From assembly GCA_947568835.1 (NCBI GenBank), contig OX387606.1:16802001-16866000 (forward strand): a stretch of 64,000 nucleotides of DNA. The letters run 5' to 3'. The notes under the pieces are model-generated. The model did not search any database and was not told the DNA's origin. It saw only the letters and a list, made by a program, of their open reading frames with translations. A program made the position numbers and the translations under genes. This stretch comes from Protonemura montana (taxonomy: Eukaryota > Arthropoda > Insecta > Plecoptera > Nemouridae). This document shows, piece after piece, positions 63,301 to 64,000 of the stretch; position 1 is the stretch's first letter; each line of letters starts with the position of its first letter.

Positions 63301-64000
63301 GAGAGTTCTGCTTTAATCTAGTTGAAGTAGTTTCAGTTCAAAGTTAACATTAATTGAATTCACAGATGTATATTTACATTTAATTCCAACTCCAACGTCG
63401 TCTATTATATTATCACGAATGTGTAGGTATTAAAATTTAGATGATGATGATGAAACTACGAGTTGGACAAACATAAACTCAACACAAAAGTAAAAAAAAA
63501 ATACATTTATATATGTCTGGTGAACCCTGTGGAACTCACGTCGTTGGTCGAAACGAACCAAGCCATCTCTGTGCTTGATGCCAGCTGACCGTTCACCAAA
63601 CATTTTATCTCGCTTTTCGTCCAACGGTTGTAGATATACACAATCGCAATCATGTACCACTGGAAAAAGAAATGTCACGCCATCCATAAATACAATACCT
63701 GACAAGAAATCACTCCGCTTCTACATGAAATAAATCAAAACTGACAAAATACCTTTCTAGGTTGGAATTCAAATTTGACACAGTGTTGAAAGCCCTTTCC
63801 TTTGACTTTCATGGACGTCAGAACGAGGCAGTTGCCCACAAAGTGCGCCGAATAGCCAACCCCTTTGCTGGTTTTGAAGCTGGAACAACGTGCACACCGT
63901 CAGTGACCATGAGCCGTCAGACAATCGCAGCCACGTTTTGACCGAAAGTTGAATCGGCACGTTACTTACCAGTACAAGTAAGGCTTCTCCCGTTCGATAT
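268..64000 (-). CDS. rg (Nbea): Neurobeachin/rugose gene, 28 exons placed, both ends outside window
   Basis: This is a large BEACH-family scaffold and A-kinase anchoring protein. The family acts on membrane trafficking and synaptic protein targeting; Drosophila rugose is also linked to EGFR/Notch signalling and learning. I translated 28 minus-strand exons. Every junction obeys GT-AG, and phases match throughout, giving 6,900 coding nt (about 2,300 residues) with no stop. The order matches NBEA/rugose: ConA-like (exons 1-5), DUF4704/armadillo-like (6-14), acidic AKAP region (14), conserved block beginning FSPGP...FRIPEFKW (15-18), variable linkers (19-22), DUF1088 (22-23), PH (25-27), BEACH start (27-28). 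Missing are the N-terminal part and UTR to the right, and most of BEACH plus WD40 to the left. Exon numbers here are local to the window. mab-21 lies antisense in intron 25. Confidence 0.97.
384..1380 (-). other. rg intron 27 (1.0 kb), holds a foldback element
   Basis: Contains the first copy of the foldback element (about 575-810). The rest is AT-rich with no recognised feature. Confidence 0.8.
575..810 (+). mobile_element. Foldback (MITE-like) element, copy 1
   Basis: Long inverted arms at 600-643 and 695-738 (AATGCTAAGTGAAGAACAAC and its inverse) surround a short centre, with a one-sided tail ending AGTCTAAAAACC. It encodes no protein: the 61-codon ORF at 667-852 runs through the arm. The same element recurs at 29590 and, diverged, at 45535. 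Confidence 0.85.
1381..1483 (-). CDS. rg (Nbea): rg exon 27, PH-BEACH junction
   Basis: Completes Thr, then [33 protein letters not shown] plus two bases. NBEA has [35 protein letters not shown]. Acceptor TTTCAG, donor GTAAAC, ends in phase 2. No ATG lies at its start, so an ATG-based ORF search would miss it. Confidence 0.96.
1484..3467 (-). other. rg intron 26 (2.0 kb)
   Basis: AT-rich intron with an 18-G tract (2316-2333, poly-C on the coding strand) and small GGCTAGATAGCC and AGCCGC...GCGGCT palindromes near 3095-3127. No gene or larger repeat was recognised. Confidence 0.75.
2316..2333 (+). repeat. Poly-G tract, 18 nt
   Basis: Uninterrupted run of G in rg intron 26. On the transcribed (minus) strand it is poly-C. 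Confidence 0.95.
3468..3585 (-). CDS. rg (Nbea): rg exon 26, PH domain
   Basis: [39 protein letters not shown] plus one base. NBEA has [33 protein letters not shown]. Acceptor TTGCAG, donor GTAAGT, phase 0 start and phase 1 end. It joins exon 25 in frame across the 40-kb intron. Confidence 0.98.
3586..6769. other. Intronic stretch between rg exon 26 and the SINE
   Basis: AT-rich sequence with the TIR element at 5305-5470. The block at about 3980-4110 contains a CAGCTG E-box and looks compositionally distinct, but its function is unknown. Short ORFs are not supported as genes. Confidence 0.55.
5305..5470. mobile_element. Short TIR element, MITE-like
   Basis: Terminal inverted repeats GTCGGGTTTTACCAAAAT (5316-5333) and ATTTTGGTAAAACCGGAC (5444-5461), 17 of 18 matching, with sub-terminal TTCAACTA words. 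A related direct copy, GGTTTTCACCAAAATGTTGAC, lies at 5053-5073, so a larger or nested element is possible. No coding capacity. Confidence 0.6.
6770..6841 (+). mobile_element. tRNA-derived SINE head
   Basis: A tRNA-like unit with A-box-like TAGCTTAATGA (6777-6787), TTAGAGC closing a D-arm, and a perfect B-box GGTTCGAGTCC (6821-6831). It lacks a proper acceptor stem and CCA-side pairing, so it is not a functional tRNA. A body of unknown length follows. The 204-codon minus ORF at 6764-7378 is partly the antisense of it. Confidence 0.6.
7380..15384. other. Intronic stretch upstream of mab-21
   Basis: AT-rich noncoding sequence. A short (CT)n tract lies near 8742-8761, and a tRNA-like B-box-type word (GGCTCGATTCGC) near 8064. 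The ORFs here (for example 11821-12141 and 10340-10570) show no family and no codon bias. Nothing else is supported. Confidence 0.6.
8742..8761. repeat. (CT)n microsatellite
   Basis: About nine CT units after GCTCG. On the other strand it is (GA)n, which could bind GAGA-type factors. Confidence 0.85.
15385..15900 (+). promoter_or_regulatory. CpG/GC-rich region upstream of mab-21, likely promoter and 5' UTR
   Basis: About 0.5 kb with dense CpG dinucleotides and GCC/GCG runs (for example near 15650) and GC-box-like GGGGCGG at 15454, in otherwise AT-rich intron, ending 60 bp before the mab-21 ATG. It is open in several frames on both strands, as GC-rich DNA tends to be. It probably holds the mab-21 promoter and 5' UTR. 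No TATA box was identified and the start site is unknown. Confidence 0.6.
15961..17058 (+). CDS. mab-21: Mab-21 protein (Mab21/cGAS-like fold), complete single exon
   Basis: 365 residues, starting [13 protein letters not shown] and ending NTRSLEKL. The only in-frame ATG fitting the insect N-terminus is at 15961; the frame is open further upstream but begins with a TTG. It is about 80% identical by eye to vertebrate MAB21L1 (359 residues), e.g. [53 protein letters not shown] and [20 protein letters not shown]. Mab21 proteins are nuclear developmental regulators (eye and sensory organs) with a nucleotidyltransferase fold. The first two acidic positions survive as EFE (in [11 protein letters not shown]), but the third carboxylate of cGAS aligns with Gln in VQITPAF, so catalysis is doubtful. 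GC content and codon use are much higher than the surrounding intron. It is transcribed opposite to its host gene. Confidence 0.97.
   Translation: MLVPPDMMAAQSKMLYQINKFYGERVQSRKGQVMKTIREVCKVVQDVLKEVEVQEPRFISSLTECNGRFEGLDVISPGEFEVVLYLNQMGVFNFVDDGTLPGCAVLKLSDGRKRSMSLWVEFITASGYLSARKIRSRFQTLVAQACDKCAYRDSVKMIADTTEVKLRIRERFIVQITPAFKCSGVWPRSAAHWPIPHIPWPHPNLVAEVKTEGFDLLSKESVAMQGKQSAMEGDAWVLSFNEAENRLLMGGCRRRCLSILKALRDRHLDLPGNPVSSYHMKTLLLYECEKHPRELEWDEACLGDRINGILLQLISCLQCRRCPHYFLPNLDLFKGKSPSALENAAKQVWRLTRELLTNTRSLEKL
17059..18095 (+). other. mab-21: Probable mab-21 3' UTR with poly(A) signals
   Basis: AT-rich sequence after the mab-21 stop codon. Canonical AATAAA hexamers lie at 17879-17884 and 18077-18082. 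A Pumilio-type UGUANAUA element (TGTACATA) lies at 17791-17798, a common feature of regulated developmental 3' UTRs. The true 3' end is not visible. An 84-codon ORF at 17264-17518 looks like chance. Confidence 0.5.
18440..18620. other. GC/CpG-rich patch downstream of mab-21, unexplained
   Basis: About 180 bp of CCGG/CGGG-rich DNA in AT-rich surroundings, 1.4 kb after the mab-21 stop. ORFs of 104 (+) and 139 (-) codons cross it, but neither resembles a known protein. It could be a regulatory element, an unannotated exon or a degraded GC-rich repeat. Confidence 0.35.
20925..20945 (+). repeat. Poly-G tract, 21 nt
   Basis: Uninterrupted run of 21 G preceded by GGGT, in the giant intron. Length is uncertain in any assembly because such runs are hard to sequence. 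Confidence 0.95.
22414..22680. repeat. Cluster of GGATTGG/CCAATCC hairpin-like repeats
   Basis: Two copies of a 27-28-bp unit, GATTGGCAARANNACGG followed by NNTCCAATCC, at 22497-22523 and 22589-22616. Each is an inverted repeat in itself. A weaker version lies at 22414-22437, and further GGATTG words at about 22635-22655. The function is unknown. Confidence 0.6.
22893..22904 (+). repeat. Poly-G tract, 12 nt plus 5
   Basis: G12-A-G5 run just before the CpG-rich patch at 22955; a possible G-quadruplex. Confidence 0.9.
22955..23105. other. CpG-rich patch beside a G-tract
   Basis: CpG-dense sequence (GACGGCGTCG, GACGACGTCGAC-type words) immediately follows a 12-G run at 22893-22904. It is unexplained and may be regulatory. 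Confidence 0.35.
29590..29862 (+). mobile_element. Foldback (MITE-like) element, copy 2, longest hairpin
   Basis: Inverted arms 29592-29687 and 29729-29824, about 95 bp each, separated by about 40 bp. They share AATGCTAAGTGAAGAACAAC and TGTTACTTTATC blocks with copy 1. The right tail (GCTAAGGTTAGATAAAG ... AGTCTAAAAACC) is also shared and lies outside the palindrome. Confidence 0.88.
34881..34932. repeat. Imperfect tandem repeat ATGTTAAGGATACATAAA
   Basis: The 18-bp word ATGTTAAGGATACATAAA occurs twice, about 35 bp apart, with shorter ATGTTACATAAA-type copies between. It is a local duplication in AT-rich intron. Confidence 0.7.
36779..36804 (-). repeat. 26-nt T run, probable poly(A) tail of a minus-strand retroposon
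   Basis: An uninterrupted T run is followed on the + strand by about 200 bp of moderately GC-rich sequence (to about 37010). This is the arrangement expected of a SINE or LINE 3' end inserted on the minus strand. No family was recognised and no flanking duplication was confirmed. Confidence 0.5.
36805..44024. other. Intronic stretch next to rg exon 25
   Basis: Noncoding AT-rich sequence with three CpG/GC-rich patches (37615-37760, 38690-38815, 39135-39300) and a fourth near 40000-40145. TAAT-rich homeodomain-like words cluster around 42280-42520, and a POU-like palindrome abuts an E-box at 43327-43342. These could be enhancers of mab-21. No coding gene was recognised. Confidence 0.5.
43327..43342. 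promoter_or_regulatory. POU-like palindrome joined to an E-box
   Basis: ATTTGCAAAT (octamer-like palindrome, 43327-43336) runs directly into CAGCTG (43337-43342), 0.7 kb from rg exon 25. The pairing suggests a composite enhancer site for neural POU and bHLH factors. This is inference from motifs only. Confidence 0.3.
44025..44161 (-). CDS. rg (Nbea): rg exon 25, first half of PH domain
   Basis: Completes Gly, then [45 protein letters not shown]. Human has [44 protein letters not shown]. Acceptor TCCCAG. The donor GTAGGG departs from consensus at +4/+6 and opens the 40-kb intron that holds mab-21. Confidence 0.97.
44483..44757 (-). CDS. rg (Nbea): rg exon 24, conserved block before PH domain
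   Basis: Completes Ser, then [40 protein letters not shown], then a variable Gln/Ser/Asp-rich segment ending DLDQDLT plus one base. NBEA has [37 protein letters not shown]. Acceptor CGCAG, donor GTGAGT. The next intron is 321 nt with nothing recognised. Confidence 0.97.
45229..45404 (-). CDS. rg (Nbea): rg exon 23, after DUF1088
   Basis: [20 protein letters not shown]...[20 protein letters not shown], ending in phase 2. NBEA has SQCAQYAADRREEEKMCDHLISA...ILNILTNKHGAWG. Acceptor TGCAG, donor GTAAGT. The next intron is 471 nt with T-rich tracts only. Confidence 0.98.
45535..45830 (-). mobile_element. Foldback (MITE-like) element, copy 3, diverged and reversed
   Basis: In rg intron 22. Diverged arms at about 45570-45647 and 45758-45830 (TTGGGTTTTTAAATGCTAA against TTAGGTTTAAAAAACCCA). 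The tail TTTAGACTCGTG...TATCTAACCTT on its left is the inverse of the right tail of copies 1-2, so it lies in the opposite orientation. An A-rich expansion sits in its centre. Confidence 0.75.
46040..46822 (-). CDS. rg (Nbea): rg exon 22, linker plus DUF1088
   Basis: 261 codons. The first 130 or so residues are an acidic linker. Then come [100 protein letters not shown]. This second half is nearly identical to NBEA DUF1088. Acceptor TTACAG, donor GTAAGA, phase 0 at both ends. Confidence 0.98.
47238..47366 (-). CDS. rg (Nbea): rg exon 21, variable linker, frame-neutral
   Basis: 43 codons, phase 0 at both ends: [20 protein letters not shown]...[11 protein letters not shown]. It is Ser/Asn-rich and likely disordered. 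Acceptor GTGTAG (weak polypyrimidine tract), donor GTAATG. The length is a multiple of three, so it can be skipped. The downstream intron is 415 nt with nothing recognised. Confidence 0.8.
47871..48001 (-). CDS. rg (Nbea): rg exon 20, variable linker
   Basis: Completes Ala, then 43 codons: [43 protein letters not shown]. It is an acidic linker with no domain. Acceptor TTCCAG, donor GTAATC, ends in phase 0. The upstream 611-nt and downstream 504-nt introns hold nothing recognised. Confidence 0.85.
48613..48837 (-). CDS. rg (Nbea): rg exon 19, His/Asn/Gln-rich variable exon
   Basis: 225 nt, phase 1 at both ends, so a frame-neutral cassette. It encodes [18 protein letters not shown], a QQPQQQF tract, then six His, a Gln and six Asn (about 48659-48698), ending HSAVGNQ. 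There is no detectable similarity to vertebrate neurobeachins. It is supported by splice sites (GCCTAG; GTACCG) and phase agreement on both sides. It could be an alternative exon. Confidence 0.75.
48838..49899 (-). other. rg intron 18 (1.06 kb)
   Basis: AT-rich sequence with short homopolymers only. No ORF, repeat or RNA gene that I can support. Confidence 0.75.
49900..50179 (-). CDS. rg (Nbea): rg exon 18, conserved hydrophobic block
   Basis: [75 protein letters not shown], ending NSPT plus one base. NBEA has [35 protein letters not shown]...[18 protein letters not shown]. Acceptor TTTCAG. The donor GTTGGT is poor (no A at +3), but it is the one that keeps the frame into exon 19. Confidence 0.95.
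50873..51022 (-). CDS. rg (Nbea): rg exon 17, conserved start then variable
   Basis: Fifty codons: [17 protein letters not shown], aligning with [17 protein letters not shown], then an Asn/Ala/Ser-rich tail ending GVQASPK. Acceptor TTTAG, donor GTAAAC, phase 0 at both ends, so skipping would keep frame. The next intron is 693 nt with nothing recognised. Confidence 0.93.
51695..51874 (-). CDS. rg (Nbea): rg exon 16, conserved block
   Basis: Sixty codons: [20 protein letters not shown]...[19 protein letters not shown]...[14 protein letters not shown] has TELENIEVTQGMSAETAVTF...[26 protein letters not shown]. Acceptor TTTCAG, donor GTAAGC, phase 0 at both ends. The next intron is 672 nt, AT-rich, with nothing recognised. 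Confidence 0.98.
52254..52585 (-). CDS. rg (Nbea): rg exon 15, conserved block after AKAP region
   Basis: Completes Glu, then 110 codons: a Pro-rich lead-in ([18 protein letters not shown]), then [58 protein letters not shown]. Human has [29 protein letters not shown]. Acceptor TTACAG, donor GTAAGA, ends in phase 0. The next intron is 379 nt with nothing recognised. Confidence 0.98.
52970..54848 (-). CDS. rg (Nbea): rg exon 14, large exon: conserved start plus acidic AKAP region
   Basis: 1,879 nt, 626 codons plus one base. The first 90 or so residues are conserved ([54 protein letters not shown], then the ISTISGW motif). The rest, about 530 residues, is an acidic Glu/Ser/Thr/Val-rich region of low complexity and probably disordered. 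In Drosophila the equivalent region binds PKA RII subunits (DAKAP550). Candidate amphipathic segments here include [19 protein letters not shown]. Near 53869-53957 there is a short degenerate repeat (LP-x-x-D-V-x-LP). Acceptor TTCTAG, donor GTGAGT. The downstream 384-nt intron holds nothing recognised. Confidence 0.96.
54998..55149 (-). CDS. rg (Nbea): rg exon 13, end of DUF4704 region
   Basis: Completes Met, then [14 protein letters not shown]...[13 protein letters not shown]...[15 protein letters not shown] (50 codons). NBEA has [12 protein letters not shown]...VRRLFLSDMIKLF...SRENRRCLLQCSVWQ. Acceptor TGCAG, donor GTACAG, ends in phase 0. The next intron is 149 nt. Confidence 0.97.
55322..55512 (-). 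CDS. rg (Nbea): rg exon 12, DUF4704/armadillo-like region
   Basis: Completes Lys, then [20 protein letters not shown]...[16 protein letters not shown] plus one base. Human has HKRKVEIMHTHSLFTLLGERL...HPEPDSTVKIQNP. Acceptor TTTCAG, donor GTGAGT, ends in phase 1. The split ATG with exon 13 restores the conserved Met. The next intron is 172 nt. Confidence 0.97.
56040..56230 (-). CDS. rg (Nbea): rg exon 11, DUF4704/armadillo-like region
   Basis: [20 protein letters not shown]...[19 protein letters not shown]...SRSTH plus two bases. It matches DENIHDVLQLLVALMSEHPASM and IRVQALKVLGYFLKHLGHK of NBEA. Acceptor TTCCAG, donor GTGAGT, ends in phase 2. The next intron is 527 nt with nothing recognised. 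Confidence 0.98.
56576..56718 (-). CDS. rg (Nbea): rg exon 10, DUF4704/armadillo-like region
   Basis: Completes Asp, then [20 protein letters not shown]...[14 protein letters not shown] (47 codons). NBEA has DGPRPSQKEIISLRAFMLLFLKQL...ELQSILNYLLTMHE. Acceptor TTCAG, donor GTAAGT, ends in phase 0. The next intron is 345 nt with nothing recognised. Confidence 0.98.
57052..57274 (-). CDS. rg (Nbea): rg exon 9, DUF4704/armadillo-like region
   Basis: [16 protein letters not shown]...[16 protein letters not shown]...[18 protein letters not shown]...SGITPKGL plus one base. It corresponds to DHILFNPAIWIHTP...[17 protein letters not shown]...GITPKGLDG in NBEA. Acceptor GGCAG, donor GTAAGA, ends in phase 1. 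The next intron is 333 nt with nothing recognised. Confidence 0.98.
57845..58058 (-). CDS. rg (Nbea): rg exon 8, armadillo-like region
   Basis: Completes Cys, then 71 codons: [20 protein letters not shown]...[20 protein letters not shown]...[10 protein letters not shown]. It is very close to Drosophila rugose. Acceptor CCCACCAG, donor GTGGGA, ends in phase 0. The following 570-nt intron holds only chance ORFs. Confidence 0.97.
58688..58701 (+). repeat. Poly-C tract, 14 nt
   Basis: Run of C in rg intron 7, so it is poly-G in the rg pre-mRNA. Confidence 0.95.
58818..58879. repeat. Microsatellite next to rg exon 7 donor
   Basis: About five copies of a 10-11-bp ATGTATGTGAT-like unit, with GTATGTGATGT variants. 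It begins within 10 nt of the exon 7 5' splice site inside the 829-nt intron. The remainder of this intron holds a 14-C run (58688-58701) and nothing else recognised. Confidence 0.9.
58888..59036 (-). CDS. rg (Nbea): rg exon 7, armadillo-like region
   Basis: [19 protein letters not shown]...[16 protein letters not shown]...RDPAL plus two bases. It matches [30 protein letters not shown] of NBEA. Acceptor TGCAG; donor GTCAGT, a non-consensus +3 position. Phase 0 start, phase 2 end. The donor abuts a TATG/GTGAT-type microsatellite. Confidence 0.96.
59037..60545 (-). other. rg intron 6 (1.5 kb)
   Basis: AT-rich intronic sequence. I saw no ORF of note, no repeat above background and no RNA gene. 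Confidence 0.75.
60546..60686 (-). CDS. rg (Nbea): rg exon 6, start of armadillo-like/DUF4704 region
   Basis: Forty-seven codons: [17 protein letters not shown]...[15 protein letters not shown]...HALMLQ. Mammalian NBEA has VLYDGKLASSIAFTYN...CLESSPKENASIFVHSPHALMLQ. Acceptor TGTAG, donor GTAAGG, phase 0 at both ends. Confidence 0.97.
62283..62327. repeat. 15-bp tandem repeat, three perfect copies
   Basis: The unit ATTGGTTGGGTAGCA is repeated three times without change. It is followed by ACCAAT, the inverse of the repeat's own ATTGGT. It is a small intronic minisatellite that is likely length-variable between individuals. Confidence 0.95.
62376..62423 (-). CDS. rg (Nbea): Possible alternative 3' extension of rg exon 5 (16 residues)
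   Basis: Read-through of the proximal donor to the distal GTAAGC gives 16 open codons, [16 protein letters not shown], exactly 48 nt and in frame with exon 6 (VLYDGKL). The insert would lie in the linker between the ConA-like and armadillo-like parts. Both donors are visible in the sequence. That the extension is used is inference only. Confidence 0.35.
62424..62480 (-). CDS. rg (Nbea): rg exon 5, 57-nt small exon with a second downstream donor
   Basis: Nineteen codons, [19 protein letters not shown], matching the neurobeachin stretch before VLYDGKL. Acceptor TTCTAG, donor GTGAGT, phase 0 at both ends, so the exon could be skipped without a frameshift. A second good donor (GTAAGC) lies 48 nt further on at 62375. 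Its use would keep the frame and add [16 protein letters not shown]. Confidence 0.92.
62900..63046 (-). CDS. rg (Nbea): rg exon 4, end of ConA-like domain
   Basis: Forty-nine codons: [10 protein letters not shown]...[16 protein letters not shown]...HRLGPGYK. The FCGQxxAxYxFSEAL motif and the closing LGPGYK are family hallmarks. Acceptor CGCAG, donor GTACGT, phase 0 at both ends. The next intron is 419 nt without recognised content. Confidence 0.97.
63540..63659 (-). CDS. rg (Nbea): rg exon 3, ConA-like domain
   Basis: Forty codons, beginning [13 protein letters not shown] and ending [10 protein letters not shown]. They align with the mammalian WYMISIVHIYNRWRNSEI...MAWHVNTND stretch of the ConA-like fold. 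Acceptor TTCCAG, donor GTGAGT, phase 0 at both ends. The following intron is 493 nt, AT-rich, with nothing recognised in it. Confidence 0.96.
63753..63879 (-). CDS. rg (Nbea): rg exon 2, ConA-like domain
   Basis: The exon encodes [17 protein letters not shown]...FEFQPRK (42 residues). It is nearly identical to neurobeachins ([17 protein letters not shown] in mammals). The acceptor is TTCCAG and the donor is GTATTT, which is weaker than consensus. It starts in phase 2, completing Cys with exon 1, and ends in phase 0. The next intron is 93 nt. Confidence 0.95.
63970..64000 (-). CDS. rg (Nbea): rg exon 1 of window (partial), ConA-like domain
   Basis: The window edge cuts this exon. It reads IEREKPYLY plus two bases of a Cys codon, then donor GTAAGTAAC. 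It matches the neurobeachin stretch DKPYLYCFRTSKG in the ConA-like/LamG-like domain. The downstream intron is only 90 nt. The upstream part of the gene is not in the window. Confidence 0.85.

Noticed and set aside
1-64000. CRISPR arrays, operons, prokaryotic signals
   Set aside because: None is present. Intron-exon structure and gene content are those of an animal nuclear genome.

Overview
This is a window of an insect nuclear genome: AT-rich, intron-rich, with no prokaryotic gene organisation. The order is uncertain. TAGGTAC/TACCTA-type words in the introns hint at Lepidoptera, but this is weak evidence. Two protein-coding genes are supported.

(1) The minus strand carries most of a neurobeachin/rugose (Nbea/rg) gene across the whole window. 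I could place 28 coding exons with consensus splice sites and one unbroken reading frame: 6,900 nt, about 2,300 residues. The gene runs from an LG/ConA-like domain at the right edge (64000) to the first 40 or so residues of the BEACH domain at the left edge (268). Its N-terminus lies beyond the right edge. The rest of BEACH and the WD40 repeats lie beyond the left edge. Exons 1-25 are packed into 44025-64000 with introns of 90 nt to 1.7 kb. The domains in order are ConA-like, DUF4704/armadillo-like, a large acidic variable region (the AKAP region), a conserved block, a His/Asn/Gln-rich variable stretch, DUF1088, PH and the start of BEACH.

(2) A single 40,439-bp intron (3586-44024) interrupts the PH domain. 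Inside it, on the opposite strand, is a complete single-exon mab-21 gene (15961-17058, 365 residues), preceded by a roughly 0.5-kb CpG/GC-rich region. Mab21 genes nested antisense in an intron of Nbea/LRBA genes are an ancient animal arrangement (vertebrate MAB21L1 in NBEA, MAB21L2 in LRBA). It is usually explained by mab-21 enhancers spread through the host introns, so most of the giant intron is best read as candidate regulatory DNA for mab-21. It contains no other convincing protein gene.

The rest is repeats and sequence signals. There are three copies of one foldback (MITE-like) element at about 575-810, 29590-29862 and 45535-45830, the third divergent and reversed. There is a tRNA-derived SINE head (6770-6841), a short TIR element (5305-5470), a probable retroposon tail with a 26-nt T run (36779-36804), long poly-G tracts, small tandem repeats and several short CpG-rich patches. 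Points of interest in the host gene are an in-frame alternative 5' splice site adding 16 residues between the ConA-like and armadillo-like regions, frame-neutral exons in the variable linkers, and a non-consensus donor on the giant intron.
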